A stretch of DNA of 64,000 nucleotides, from NCBI RefSeq assembly GCF_938028735.1, contig NZ_CALIMF010000012.1:124001-188000 (forward strand), read 5' to 3'. Shown one piece after another: positions 30,470-38,949 of the stretch (positions are counted from its first letter, which is position 1; each line of letters begins with the position of its first letter). A program made the position numbers and the translations under genes. The notes under the pieces are model-generated. The model ran no database searches. It was not told the origin of the DNA and saw nothing but the letters and a program-made list of their open reading frames with translations. The stretch is from an uncultured Thermanaerothrix sp. (GTDB lineage Bacteria > Chloroflexota > Anaerolineae > Anaerolineales > Anaerolineaceae).

Positions 30470-31458
30470 ACGAGAGCCAATGCTACACCAAACATTGCAA
30501 AGAGAAGACCAACGAGCCAAAAACGTTGCACGACCTGCGTTTCGCTCCATCCACCCAGTTCAAAGTGGTGATGAAGGGGGGCCATGCGAAATATACGCTT
30601 TCCACCTGTGGCTTTGAAGTAAGCCACTTGGATGACCACGCTAAGAGCTTCACTAACCGGGATGATTGCGATGATCGGGAGCAATAGCCACTGTCCGGTC
30701 ATAAGAGCCACTACGCCAAGTGTGGCGCCCAAGGAGAGGGAGCCAGTATCACCCATGAAAAGTTGAGCAGGGTGCACATTCCACCATAAAAAGCCAAAGA
30801 GGGCTCCCACCAAGGTAAAGCAGAAGCGTCCTAAAAAGACCTGTCCCTGAAGCAGGGCTATTCCTCCATAGGCTGCAAAGGCAGTGGCAGCGATTAGGCC
30901 GGCCAAGCCATCCAGACCATCCGTGAAGTTTACAGCATTGGAGGCGCCCACAATGATGAAAACAGCCAGAGGAATATACAAATTCCCCAGTGTGAGGGGT
31001 TCCTGAACGCCAGGCCAAAAAAGTTCGGGAACCTGGAGGAGGTACTTGAGGGCCAATGCCACGACCAGAGCCAGGCCGACTTGGAGCAAGAACTTGGTCC
31101 GGGCGCGCATGCCTAACCCGCGCCGCGGGCCACGAATTCCTTCCCAGTCGTCCACGGCTCCCAAGAGCGCAAAGGAGAGCATGACCAGGAGGGGGAGCAG
31201 AACCGAGCGCCCAAGGACGGTAACGCCGATCAGCGAAGCGGCATTTAGAAGTATTGTAACTAGGGCTACCGGCAGAATAATTAGGACACCTCCCATAGTG
31301 GGCGTGCCCATTTTGGTGAAGTGGCGGTCCGGTCCTTCCACACGAATTAGTTTGCCGATGCGAAAATGACGCAATACCCGCAGGAGAGGCGGCCCCCAGA
31401 TGACGGCCAGCATGAAACTCAATCCGCTTAAGGCAAGTGCTAGGGAGGTCTCTCTCAT
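30466..31458 (-). CDS. mraY: Phospho-N-acetylmuramoyl-pentapeptide transferase
   Basis: KMGTPTMGG, NAVNFTDGLDGLA, FMGDTGSLSLG, MAPLHHHFELGGW. Confidence 0.97.
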   Translation of the reverse strand: MRETSLALALSGLSFMLAVIWGPPLLRVLRHFRIGKLIRVEGPDRHFTKMGTPTMGGVLIILPVALVTILLNAASLIGVTVLGRSVLLPLLVMLSFALLGAVDDWEGIRGPRRGLGMRARTKFLLQVGLALVVALALKYLLQVPELFWPGVQEPLTLGNLYIPLAVFIIVGASNAVNFTDGLDGLAGLIAATAFAAYGGIALLQGQVFLGRFCFTLVGALFGFLWWNVHPAQLFMGDTGSLSLGATLGVVALMTGQWLLLPIIAIIPVSEALSVVIQVAYFKATGGKRIFRMAPLHHHFELGGWSETQVVQRFWLVGLLFAMFGVALALV

Positions 31459-32885
31459 GCAGTTTCCTCCAATGCGGCTACGATGCGATCCATACGTAAA
31501 CCGTGCGATCCCTTCACCAGGACTACATCACCCTCCTTAAGTAAATGGCGCAGAACTTCTACGGCTTGGGAGACATCTTCCACATGCGTCACCTGTGCTG
31601 CAGGTAGCCCGGCCTTCACCGCTGCCTCGGCGATCGTGCGTGCGCGTGTTCCCAGTGTGACCAGATGATCGGCCACCTCTGCTGCGCGGAGGCCAACTAA
31701 GCGGTGGCCCTCGCTCTCGTACGGCCCGAGTTCCAGCATATCGCCTAGAACGGCAATTTTGCGCCCCTCGATCTCATTCAGCAGGTTCAGAGCTGCCAGC
31801 ATTGACTCAGGAGCCGCGTTATAAGAGTCATCCAGCACCAGTGCACCATTGGGTAGCCGTACGGCCACCAGGCGGAGTTGGTTGCGTGCTTGCTGCAATC
31901 CTTGGACGATCTCCTGCCATGAAAGGCCACACACCAGACCCGCAGCCGCCGCGCGCAAGGCGGTTTGTACGGCGTGACGCCCCAGCATTGGCACGCGTAG
32001 GTGCAGGATTTCGTGACCAAAATGAAGGCGGAATCGCAGTCCCTTCAACCCCTGGCTTTCAATTTCATCAGCCCACAGGTCGGCCTCAGGGTTCAACCCG
32101 TAGTAAAAAATGCGGGCATGGGTTTTATTGGCCATCCAGCGCACCCAAGGGTCATCGTAGTTGAGGATGGCAATTCCATTTGGAGCTGGCGGGAGGGCCT
32201 GAACCAGCTCGGATTTTCCACGTGCAATGGCTTCTTGTGAACCCGCTCGTTCTGCGTGGACTGTTCCGATATTAGTGATAATTCCAATCTGGGGTTGGGC
32301 AAGTTCACAAAGGAAAGCAATCTCCCCTGGCACATAGAAGCCCATCTCCAACACAACACACTCATAACCCGCACCCAGTCGCAGTAGTGTTAAGGGTAAA
32401 CCAATCTCATTATTGAGGTTTCCTGGGTTCTTTAACGTGCGGTAACGCTGGCTCAGCACCTCTGCAACAACCTCCTTAGTGGTGGATTTTCCCACCGAGC
32501 CGGTGATACCAATAACGCGTGGCGAGAACTTGCGCCGCCAGAAGCGTGCAATCTCCTGAAGGGCACGTAGGGTATCGGACACCCGGATCATAAAAGGAGG
32601 GGTTGGGAGGGGAGTCTCAAGCTCTATAGATCCTGAGGTCAGGTCGAGGGCAGGACGCGGTACCGCTACTTCACGTTGCACAAATGCCAACAAAGCGCCT
32701 CGTTCGAATGCTTGCCCTACAAAGTCATGGCCGTCGGTGCGTTCACCCGGTAGCGCGAAGAACATCCCACCGGGGAGCACCTGACGTGAGTCAATGGCGG
32801 CCTCGCTTAGGGTCAGTGTTTCAGCAGAGGCGAGGCGTTTACCAGTGAGGGCTTCCAAAATATCACTCAGGGTGATCATTTGCAT
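31455..32885 (-). CDS. murF: UDP-MurNAc-tripeptide--D-alanyl-D-alanine ligase
   Basis: GITGSVGKSTTKEVVAEVL, DDSYNAAPESM, AVLGDMLELG. Confidence 0.95.
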   Translation of the reverse strand: MQMITLSDILEALTGKRLASAETLTLSEAAIDSRQVLPGGMFFALPGERTDGHDFVGQAFERGALLAFVQREVAVPRPALDLTSGSIELETPLPTPPFMIRVSDTLRALQEIARFWRRKFSPRVIGITGSVGKSTTKEVVAEVLSQRYRTLKNPGNLNNEIGLPLTLLRLGAGYECVVLEMGFYVPGEIAFLCELAQPQIGIITNIGTVHAERAGSQEAIARGKSELVQALPPAPNGIAILNYDDPWVRWMANKTHARIFYYGLNPEADLWADEIESQGLKGLRFRLHFGHEILHLRVPMLGRHAVQTALRAAAAGLVCGLSWQEIVQGLQQARNQLRLVAVRLPNGALVLDDSYNAAPESMLAALNLLNEIEGRKIAVLGDMLELGPYESEGHRLVGLRAAEVADHLVTLGTRARTIAEAAVKAGLPAAQVTHVEDVSQAVEVLRHLLKEGDVVLVKGSHGLRMDRIVAALEETA

Positions 32886-32888
32886 TCC

Positions 32889-34709
32889 TTAAGGTTGCTT
32901 CATCTGCTGGCGAACTTCGTCGGGTGGAATACGCAGGATAGTGATCACTTGTTCCGCAACATCATGGAATACCGGCGCGGCGATGACAGAGGCCCAGGGG
33001 GAGGCAGCCGGTTTTTCCATCCAGATATAAACGATAAACCGTGGATCATCCACCGGTCCCCATCCAACAAACGAGGCATTGGTGAGCGGAGAAGTGTAGC
33101 CCTGAGCTGTAGGGATACTGGCCGTGCCGGTCTTGCCAGCTAGACGGTAGCCGGGCACAACCGCCGGAGAGGCTTCATTGACCAGCGCATTGGCTAGCAT
33201 CTCGCTAAGTGTTCGGGCAGTCTCGGCCTTGATTGGAGCGGTCATCAATTTGGGCGAGACTTCGATTTGCTGACCGTTGCGGATGTAGGCTTTGACAATA
33301 TGAGGGGCCATGATCTTGCCTTCATTGGCCACTGCTGAGATGGCTGCAACCATCTGGATGGGTGTCACCGAGACGCCCTGGCCAAAAGAGTTGGTCCCTA
33401 GATCCACCTCGTGCCAGTTCGTATCCCCAGGGCGGCGGAGGGGAAAGACGGCTTCGTAAGCCAAGTCTATGCCAGTGCGCCGGCCAATTCCAAAGGCTTC
33501 TAGGTATTGGTAAAAGCGTGTGGGACCCATCTGATCGGCTACCCAGGCCAGACACGCGTTGATGGAGTGCTGCATGCAGCCGGTCATGTCTTGCATTCCC
33601 CACACTGTGTACTCCCAGTTGTGGAGGGGAATTCCCCCAACAACGTAACTTCCTACATCCAGGAAGGTGGATTCTGGAGTGACAACCCCGCTATCCAACC
33701 CACCGGCCATCGTCAATACCTTAAAAACTGAACCGGGTTCATAGACCTGAGATATGGCTCGGTTGAAAGTTGGAATATCGATGATTTCCGGGTAGGTCCA
33801 GTAACGGTTGAGGTTATATCGGGGAGTGCTGGTCATTCCCAGAATCTCGCCATTGCGCGGGTTGGCTACGATGATCGTTACGGCCTCTGCGCCGCTGGTT
33901 TCACGGGCTTCATCAGCAATTTTCTCTATGGCGTGTTGGATCTCACGGTCAATGGTCAGAATCAGGCTGCTACCGGGAGGAATAGGTGGAAGATTATCAA
34001 TTTTGCGGGGATCCTTCGGCAAGCGCACTTGAATGGGGGTGCCAGCCAGCAGATTATCGTAGTATTCTTCAACTCCTAGGTGACCACCGCACCAATCCCC
34101 GTTTTCTTGACACCCAGCGACGTTTTCCGGGCGTTTGAGAAAGTTAACAAACCCCAGAACATTAGAGGCCAGATCATTTTCAGGGTAATAACGCATGGGA
34201 TGAGCCGACCAGTATAGCCCGGTCAGATTTAATGGGGTTCTGTTTTCCTTAGCAGTTTTGATCTTGTCCTCGAGCACGCGAATTTTCTGAGCAGGGACAA
34301 AGTCAGCGATGGTTACAAATTCAGCCTTACCCTTTTGATAGGGGGTTTCAGCGGCCAACTTGATTTCAGCGTAGCCAGGATTTTCCAAAATCTCCGAAAG
34401 GGTGCGGGCAATGCTCTCAGCGCTACGCGCACGCTGGACCTCATCTAGGGCCACGCCGACTTCGTAAACCTCCACATTTCCGGCCAGAAGGTTGCCCCAA
34501 CGATCAAAGATTTCCCCTCGTTCTGGGTAGAGCGTGCGGGTCTCGTAATTGTAGAGAGCTTCACCGATTTTGGGGAGTTCTTGGGCGCGGGCATCGCTTT
34601 GCAAACGGATGATTTGTATCAATGCGGCCACACTTAGGAGTGAAAAGATGATTCCTAGGAGATAAAACCGGGATAAAGAGATAGGAGGAGCTGACGGGGT
34701 GGTGTTCAT
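32889..34709 (-). CDS. ftsI: Peptidoglycan transpeptidase FtsI/PBP2-like
   Basis: YEPGSVFKVLTMAGGL (SxxK), SINACLAWVA (SxN), KTGTAS (KTG); start at MNTTPSAPP, ATGA overlap with the ftsL stop. Confidence 0.95.
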   Translation of the reverse strand: MNTTPSAPPISLSRFYLLGIIFSLLSVAALIQIIRLQSDARAQELPKIGEALYNYETRTLYPERGEIFDRWGNLLAGNVEVYEVGVALDEVQRARSAESIARTLSEILENPGYAEIKLAAETPYQKGKAEFVTIADFVPAQKIRVLEDKIKTAKENRTPLNLTGLYWSAHPMRYYPENDLASNVLGFVNFLKRPENVAGCQENGDWCGGHLGVEEYYDNLLAGTPIQVRLPKDPRKIDNLPPIPPGSSLILTIDREIQHAIEKIADEARETSGAEAVTIIVANPRNGEILGMTSTPRYNLNRYWTYPEIIDIPTFNRAISQVYEPGSVFKVLTMAGGLDSGVVTPESTFLDVGSYVVGGIPLHNWEYTVWGMQDMTGCMQHSINACLAWVADQMGPTRFYQYLEAFGIGRRTGIDLAYEAVFPLRRPGDTNWHEVDLGTNSFGQGVSVTPIQMVAAISAVANEGKIMAPHIVKAYIRNGQQIEVSPKLMTAPIKAETARTLSEMLANALVNEASPAVVPGYRLAGKTGTASIPTAQGYTSPLTNASFVGWGPVDDPRFIVYIWMEKPAASPWASVIAAPVFHDVAEQVITILRIPPDEVRQQMKQP

Positions 34710-35215
34710 GGTTGAGCCTCCCTGACATTGATGCGGAGTTGCAGGATCTCTTCCAGTATCCAGTCCCATAGGGATTGCTTGTAGGCTGGCTTGATCAAGG
34801 GTTCAGGCTTTGAAGTAGGGGGTGGGGCCAGTTGTGCCTCCCTGCGCACCATGGAGGACTCCACTGGCACGTAGAGGGCTTGTGACATGTCTGCCGGTTG
34901 AAACCCCAAATCACGGGCGCGCTGAGCCATCACACTGGCCGAGGTCAGGCTAGCAAGTTCTGAGCGCAGACTAGCGATTTCCAGGGTTTGGGCTTCACGT
35001 GTGGCTTCCAGGTAAGTAATTTGATACCCCACTTCGGTGGCCTGCGCAGAGATGCTCAAGTAAATTCCAGCTACAAGAGCGATCAGAGCAAAAATTGCCA
35101 ATCCCAGGCCAATTCTTTTTACCTGGATGCGCCATGGGGATTCACGGTAAGCCTGAAAGAGAGTTCGGTCCATTGTTAGTTTCTGCCCAGTCATCCCGAA
35201 AGTTTGATCATTCAT
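34706..35215 (-). CDS. ftsL: FtsL-like bitopic cell division protein
   Basis: Position between rsmH and ftsI, one TM, coiled coil, RARDLGFQPADMSQALYVPV; start MNDQTF shares A with the rsmH TAA. Confidence 0.7.
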   Translation of the reverse strand: MNDQTFGMTGQKLTMDRTLFQAYRESPWRIQVKRIGLGLAIFALIALVAGIYLSISAQATEVGYQITYLEATREAQTLEIASLRSELASLTSASVMAQRARDLGFQPADMSQALYVPVESSMVRREAQLAPPPTSKPEPLIKPAYKQSLWDWILEEILQLRINVREAQP

Positions 35216-36168
35216 TATGCAATACTCATGCCAAGTGCTATTTTTTCGGCTACCCGCAGGCGGGCGCTGCGTGCGCGGGGGTTGCTCCGAATCTCGTCTT
35301 CCTGGGGGGTGATAGGGTGACGGGTGATCTCGCGTAGGGTGGCCTGATGCCCACAGGTGCATTGGGGCTGTTGCGGCGGGCAGAGACATTGGGTGCTCTC
35401 GCGGCGGAAAAATTGCTTGACAATGCGATCTTCCAAAGAGTGGAAAGCGATCACCGCCAAGCGCCCACCGGGAGCCAAGGCGGTCACCGCCTGGGGAAGT
35501 GCTGCTTCCAGGCGTTCCAGTTCACGGTTAACGGCGATGCGTAGCGCCTGAAAGGTACGAGTTGCCGGATGGATCTCGTGGGGATAGCGCCCAACCGCGC
35601 GACGGATGACTTCGGCTAATTGACGGGTGGTGGAAAGGGGACGATTTTGGACAATGGCACGCGCGATTCGACGGGCGTATCGTTCTTCTCCGTATCGCCA
35701 AATCAAATCGGCCAGGGCGGTTTCTGAGAGCGTGTTGACCAAATCTGCCGCGGTAAGGGGATCGGCCGGATCAAATCGCATATCGAGGGGGCCTTCCTGA
35801 AGGAATGAGAAACCTCGCTCAGCCTGTTCCAATTGCATAGAAGAGACACCCAGATCAAATAGAATTCCGTTCACGCTCTCCCATCCTACAATGTGCAGTT
35901 GTGTCAGCAACGTATCGTAAGCAGCCTGGATCAAAGTGTAGCGGCCGGAGAAAATCGAAAGGCGCTGGCTTGCGAGTGCCAACGCCTGTGGGTCTCGATC
36001 CAGTCCCAGAAGTTGTCCTTCAGGTGAACTGGCTTCTAAAATGCCCCAGGCGTGTCCACCGGCCCCCACGGTTGCATCCACATACTTTCCTGGGCTGCGT
36101 GGCATTAAGGCGTTTATGACTTCTTGGTAAAGTACAGGTTGGTGTGGTGGCGAAACTGGCATGCTCAT
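35215..36168 (-). CDS. rsmH: 16S rRNA m4C1402 methyltransferase
   Basis: HQPVLYQEVINAL, DATVGAGGHAWGIL, GILFDLGVSSMQLE, HSLEDRIVKQFF. Confidence 0.96.
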   Translation of the reverse strand: MSMPVSPPHQPVLYQEVINALMPRSPGKYVDATVGAGGHAWGILEASSPEGQLLGLDRDPQALALASQRLSIFSGRYTLIQAAYDTLLTQLHIVGWESVNGILFDLGVSSMQLEQAERGFSFLQEGPLDMRFDPADPLTAADLVNTLSETALADLIWRYGEERYARRIARAIVQNRPLSTTRQLAEVIRRAVGRYPHEIHPATRTFQALRIAVNRELERLEAALPQAVTALAPGGRLAVIAFHSLEDRIVKQFFRRESTQCLCPPQQPQCTCGHQATLREITRHPITPQEDEIRSNPRARSARLRVAEKIALGMSIA

Positions 36169-36181
36169 TGGACTGGAGCGG

Positions 36182-36616
36182 CTATAACGAGAGTTCAAGC
36201 GAGGCGAAGCGTTGAGCGTTGGCTTCTGGGTCTTGGAGAAGTTGGCGTTGTTCTTCCCAACGCTCAAAGGGCCAGATTTCGAAATAGTCCCCCATTCCCA
36301 CTACCATTGCACGGGAGGAAATCTCGGCACTTTTGCGTAGCCACTGAGGGATTAGGATGCGCCCGACGCGATCGATTTCGACTCGTTCGGCGTGGGAGAA
36401 GAGGAGACGCTTGAGCAGGCGAGCATTAGGGTCGGTAAGATTCATGGCACGGGCGTGTTCGGAGAGGCGCATGAAGACCTCAGAGGGTAGCACCATCAGA
36501 TTCTGATCAAAACCCAATGTGATGTAGCCGTTCGACCCCAGCAGTTCCCGAAAACGCGCGGGTACCATGAGGCGACCCTTTTCATCTACGACGTGCTCAT
36601 GCTGGCCCAAGAACAT
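36182..36616 (-). CDS. mraZ: Transcriptional regulator MraZ
   Basis: MFLGQHEHVVDEKGRLMVPARFRELLG; start at MFLGQ rather than the GTG at 36667. Confidence 0.95.
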   Translation of the reverse strand: MFLGQHEHVVDEKGRLMVPARFRELLGSNGYITLGFDQNLMVLPSEVFMRLSEHARAMNLTDPNARLLKRLLFSHAERVEIDRVGRILIPQWLRKSAEISSRAMVVGMGDYFEIWPFERWEEQRQLLQDPEANAQRFASLELSL

Positions 36617-36643
36617 AAGTTCTACATCCTCTGAATATGGCGA

Positions 36644-36663
36644 GACGCCGGCTATCCGGCGTC
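36644..36663 (-). other. Perfect 8-bp hairpin in the mraZ 5' UTR
   Basis: GACGCCGG-ATAG-CCGGCGTC. Confidence 0.75.
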
Positions 36664-36697
36664 CCACAATTTACCACTTGCCACCACTTTCTCCCAC
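36662..36697 (-). promoter_or_regulatory. MraZ operator: four GTGGKN direct repeats at exact 10-bp spacing
   Basis: Minus strand GTGGGAgaaa GTGGTGgcaa GTGGTAaatt GTGGGA. Confidence 0.88.
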
Positions 36698-36726
36698 AGT
36701 ATAGCCGATTTAAAGCAGTTTTGCAA
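36698..36726 (-). promoter_or_regulatory. Pmra promoter TTGCAA-17-TATACT
   Basis: Sigma70-like hexamers with 17 bp spacing immediately upstream of the MraZ repeats. Confidence 0.75.
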
Positions 36727-36778
36727 GCAACTTACACTTCTGTAATCTTAAAATTTCCTGAACGCGGCAAGATTGGGC

Positions 36779-37471
36779 TCATGAGAGGAAGTGAGGAGGT
36801 GGTAAGAGCGCTAGCAAGTGAACCGGCGAGGGAAGAATCAGGTCGGCACCTGCCCGACGGAGTTCACGCTCGTTGCCAAAGCCGCATAGGACTCCAACTG
36901 TCTGGGCGCCAGCTGCTCTGCCGGCCCGGATGTCCGGGGGTGTATCGCCGACCATCAGACACTGGTGGGGTTCAACTCCTATGGCGTTGGCGGCCCAGAT
37001 CAGAGGATCAGGGAAAGGCTTAGTGTGGGGCGTGGTTTGCGCGGTAACCACCACGCGGAAAAAGTGGCGTAATGTGTAGCGATCTAAAAAAGCAAGAGTC
37101 GTGGATTCGTCCCGTGCGCTGATAATAGCCAATGGGTAGTGATGGTAAAGGTTGTGGAGTAGGATAGGAACACCGGGGATCAGCCGAAAACGGGGAGGCG
37201 ATAGGGGATGTTTGATCCTCATCCGTTGGCTCATCCAATGCACCCATTGGTCCAAACCAAGACGATCCAGGGCTTCAAACAGCCAGTTTCCTGGGGTTTC
37301 ACCACTCATGATCAGCCATCGTGCTAACGCGTGGATCTGCCCCGGCGATAGAAAGAAGAGGAAGGGCCTTAGGCGATTTTCCAGCTCCTGGACCCATTCG
37401 TCATCGGTATCGCTCAGGGTGCCATCTATATCAAAGCAGATAGCGCGAATGCGCGAAAGATCGAGGGGCAT
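36779..37471 (-). CDS. HAD-superfamily hydrolase
   Basis: CFDIDGTLSDT, IISARDE, KPFPDP, MVGDTPPDIRAGRAAG. Confidence 0.9.
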   Translation of the reverse strand: MPLDLSRIRAICFDIDGTLSDTDDEWVQELENRLRPFLFFLSPGQIHALARWLIMSGETPGNWLFEALDRLGLDQWVHWMSQRMRIKHPLSPPRFRLIPGVPILLHNLYHHYPLAIISARDESTTLAFLDRYTLRHFFRVVVTAQTTPHTKPFPDPLIWAANAIGVEPHQCLMVGDTPPDIRAGRAAGAQTVGVLCGFGNERELRRAGADLILPSPVHLLALLPPPHFLS

Positions 37472-37476
37472 AGTGC

Positions 37477-38913
37477 TCAGGGCTGAGGGAGGGCTGACTG
37501 GAGAATTGCCTGCACACGGCCGACAGCCTCGGTCTCATTTCCAAAAAGCCATATTGTTTGGGCTCGGTCTTGGATGAGAATGCTTTGGCCTCCGGAGGAT
37601 ATCCCCCAGCGCGTCTCAGAAGTTGTCGTCAAGACCGGCGTTCCCCAACGCTTGCGTCCATATTGCTGAAAGGCGTTATAGAACTCTGTGGCCTCTTTCT
37701 CAGCATCCCATCGAATGTTGAGAAGCAGGAACAGGTCACCGCTTTGAGCATTGCGCCAAACTTGATAGGTATCTCCGCCCCAACCGGCAGCCGCTTTGGA
37801 GGCCACTTCGTCGGGTAAACGAAATTCCCTTAAATCAGCATAAGCCAGAAGGAGGTAGAGGTACCATTCGCCCACTTCTCCTTCATCAAATAGCGTGTAT
37901 TCCGGTAAGGCGGGGCTCAATTCAGGCAGGTTGACCTCTAGTGGAGCATCGCCAGGGTATTTTTCGGGGTGCAAAATTTGTTCTGTGGAAAGCGGAGGAT
38001 GCTCAAAGGCCGCATTGACTGCCGCCCAGCGTCCTTTCTGATAAAGGCTGAGCACGAAATCAAGCCCTTGGCGGTAAGGGAAGAGGAAATCTTGCTGCAG
38101 AAATTCAGGCGCCGCATCAAAGATGGGGCTCTGATAATTCTCATAAAACTGCTGAATTTGCTGGCGGTCTTCCGGGGTAGCCGCGTTGAGCAACCAGAAT
38201 TGCTCGGTAAGAGAGGCGTCTCCCTCAATGAGGGCTTGAACGGCAGCGCAATATTCACTTTGCAACTCGCAGGTTTCATCCTTGATACCCAGTCGGTTGC
38301 GGAAATCAAAGGTCTGATCCTGTAAGGCGTGAGTATATTCGTGGGCATAGGTGGAGCGTTGCGGGCCTAAAAAGGCTTCATCTTGAATGACGTACATGGT
38401 TTTGGCTTCATCGTCGTAGAACCCGGCAATCTGTTCGGTGTAAAGATCACGAAGCAAGGTGTAAAGGTCGTAGTTCTGAGGCAGTAACCCAAAGAGGGAA
38501 AGGGTGGTAACATCTTTGGCGACTTCCTGGGGGGTATAGTCTTTTAGAAAGTCATCAATGACTTTCTGGCGAAGTTGAGCCGTGGTAAGAAGTTCGCGAT
38601 GCACCGGGGAGGTGGGTTGCAACCCGCGAATACGGATCACTTGTTGCTCGATCTGATCCATTTGAGCGGCAATTTCTGGGGGCAAGGAAGTCTGTGCAGC
38701 AGATGCGCTTGTTGAAGTGGGTAAAAGGGAAGGGGGGCGCAGCGTGGAAACGCTACGAGTCGGGGTCGGCAACGGTGAGTCGGTTGTCCAAGCAACCGAC
38801 TGACCCACACTGCGAAGGACCATCCAACCTGTTAGAGTCAGGGCGCCAATTCCAAGACAAGCAATGAGAGCAATCACCAAGAGGGTTGATAAGATATGAC
38901 GATTGGAGGACAT
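37477..38913 (-). CDS. Membrane-anchored putative zinc metallopeptidase
   Basis: N-terminal TM, TPT-rich linker, HEYTHALQDQ (HExxH-type) motif. Confidence 0.65.
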   Translation of the reverse strand: MSSNRHILSTLLVIALIACLGIGALTLTGWMVLRSVGQSVAWTTDSPLPTPTRSVSTLRPPSLLPTSTSASAAQTSLPPEIAAQMDQIEQQVIRIRGLQPTSPVHRELLTTAQLRQKVIDDFLKDYTPQEVAKDVTTLSLFGLLPQNYDLYTLLRDLYTEQIAGFYDDEAKTMYVIQDEAFLGPQRSTYAHEYTHALQDQTFDFRNRLGIKDETCELQSEYCAAVQALIEGDASLTEQFWLLNAATPEDRQQIQQFYENYQSPIFDAAPEFLQQDFLFPYRQGLDFVLSLYQKGRWAAVNAAFEHPPLSTEQILHPEKYPGDAPLEVNLPELSPALPEYTLFDEGEVGEWYLYLLLAYADLREFRLPDEVASKAAAGWGGDTYQVWRNAQSGDLFLLLNIRWDAEKEATEFYNAFQQYGRKRWGTPVLTTTSETRWGISSGGQSILIQDRAQTIWLFGNETEAVGRVQAILQSALPQP

Positions 38914-38949
38914 GCTGACTGAGCCTATCTATTCCAGTTGGGTTGGGTT

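Noticed and set aside
36617-36667. N-terminal extension MGRRIAGVSPYSEDVEL of MraZ
   Set aside because: The GTG at 36667 is the fourth MraZ operator repeat; MraZ proteins start MFLGQ/MFxG.
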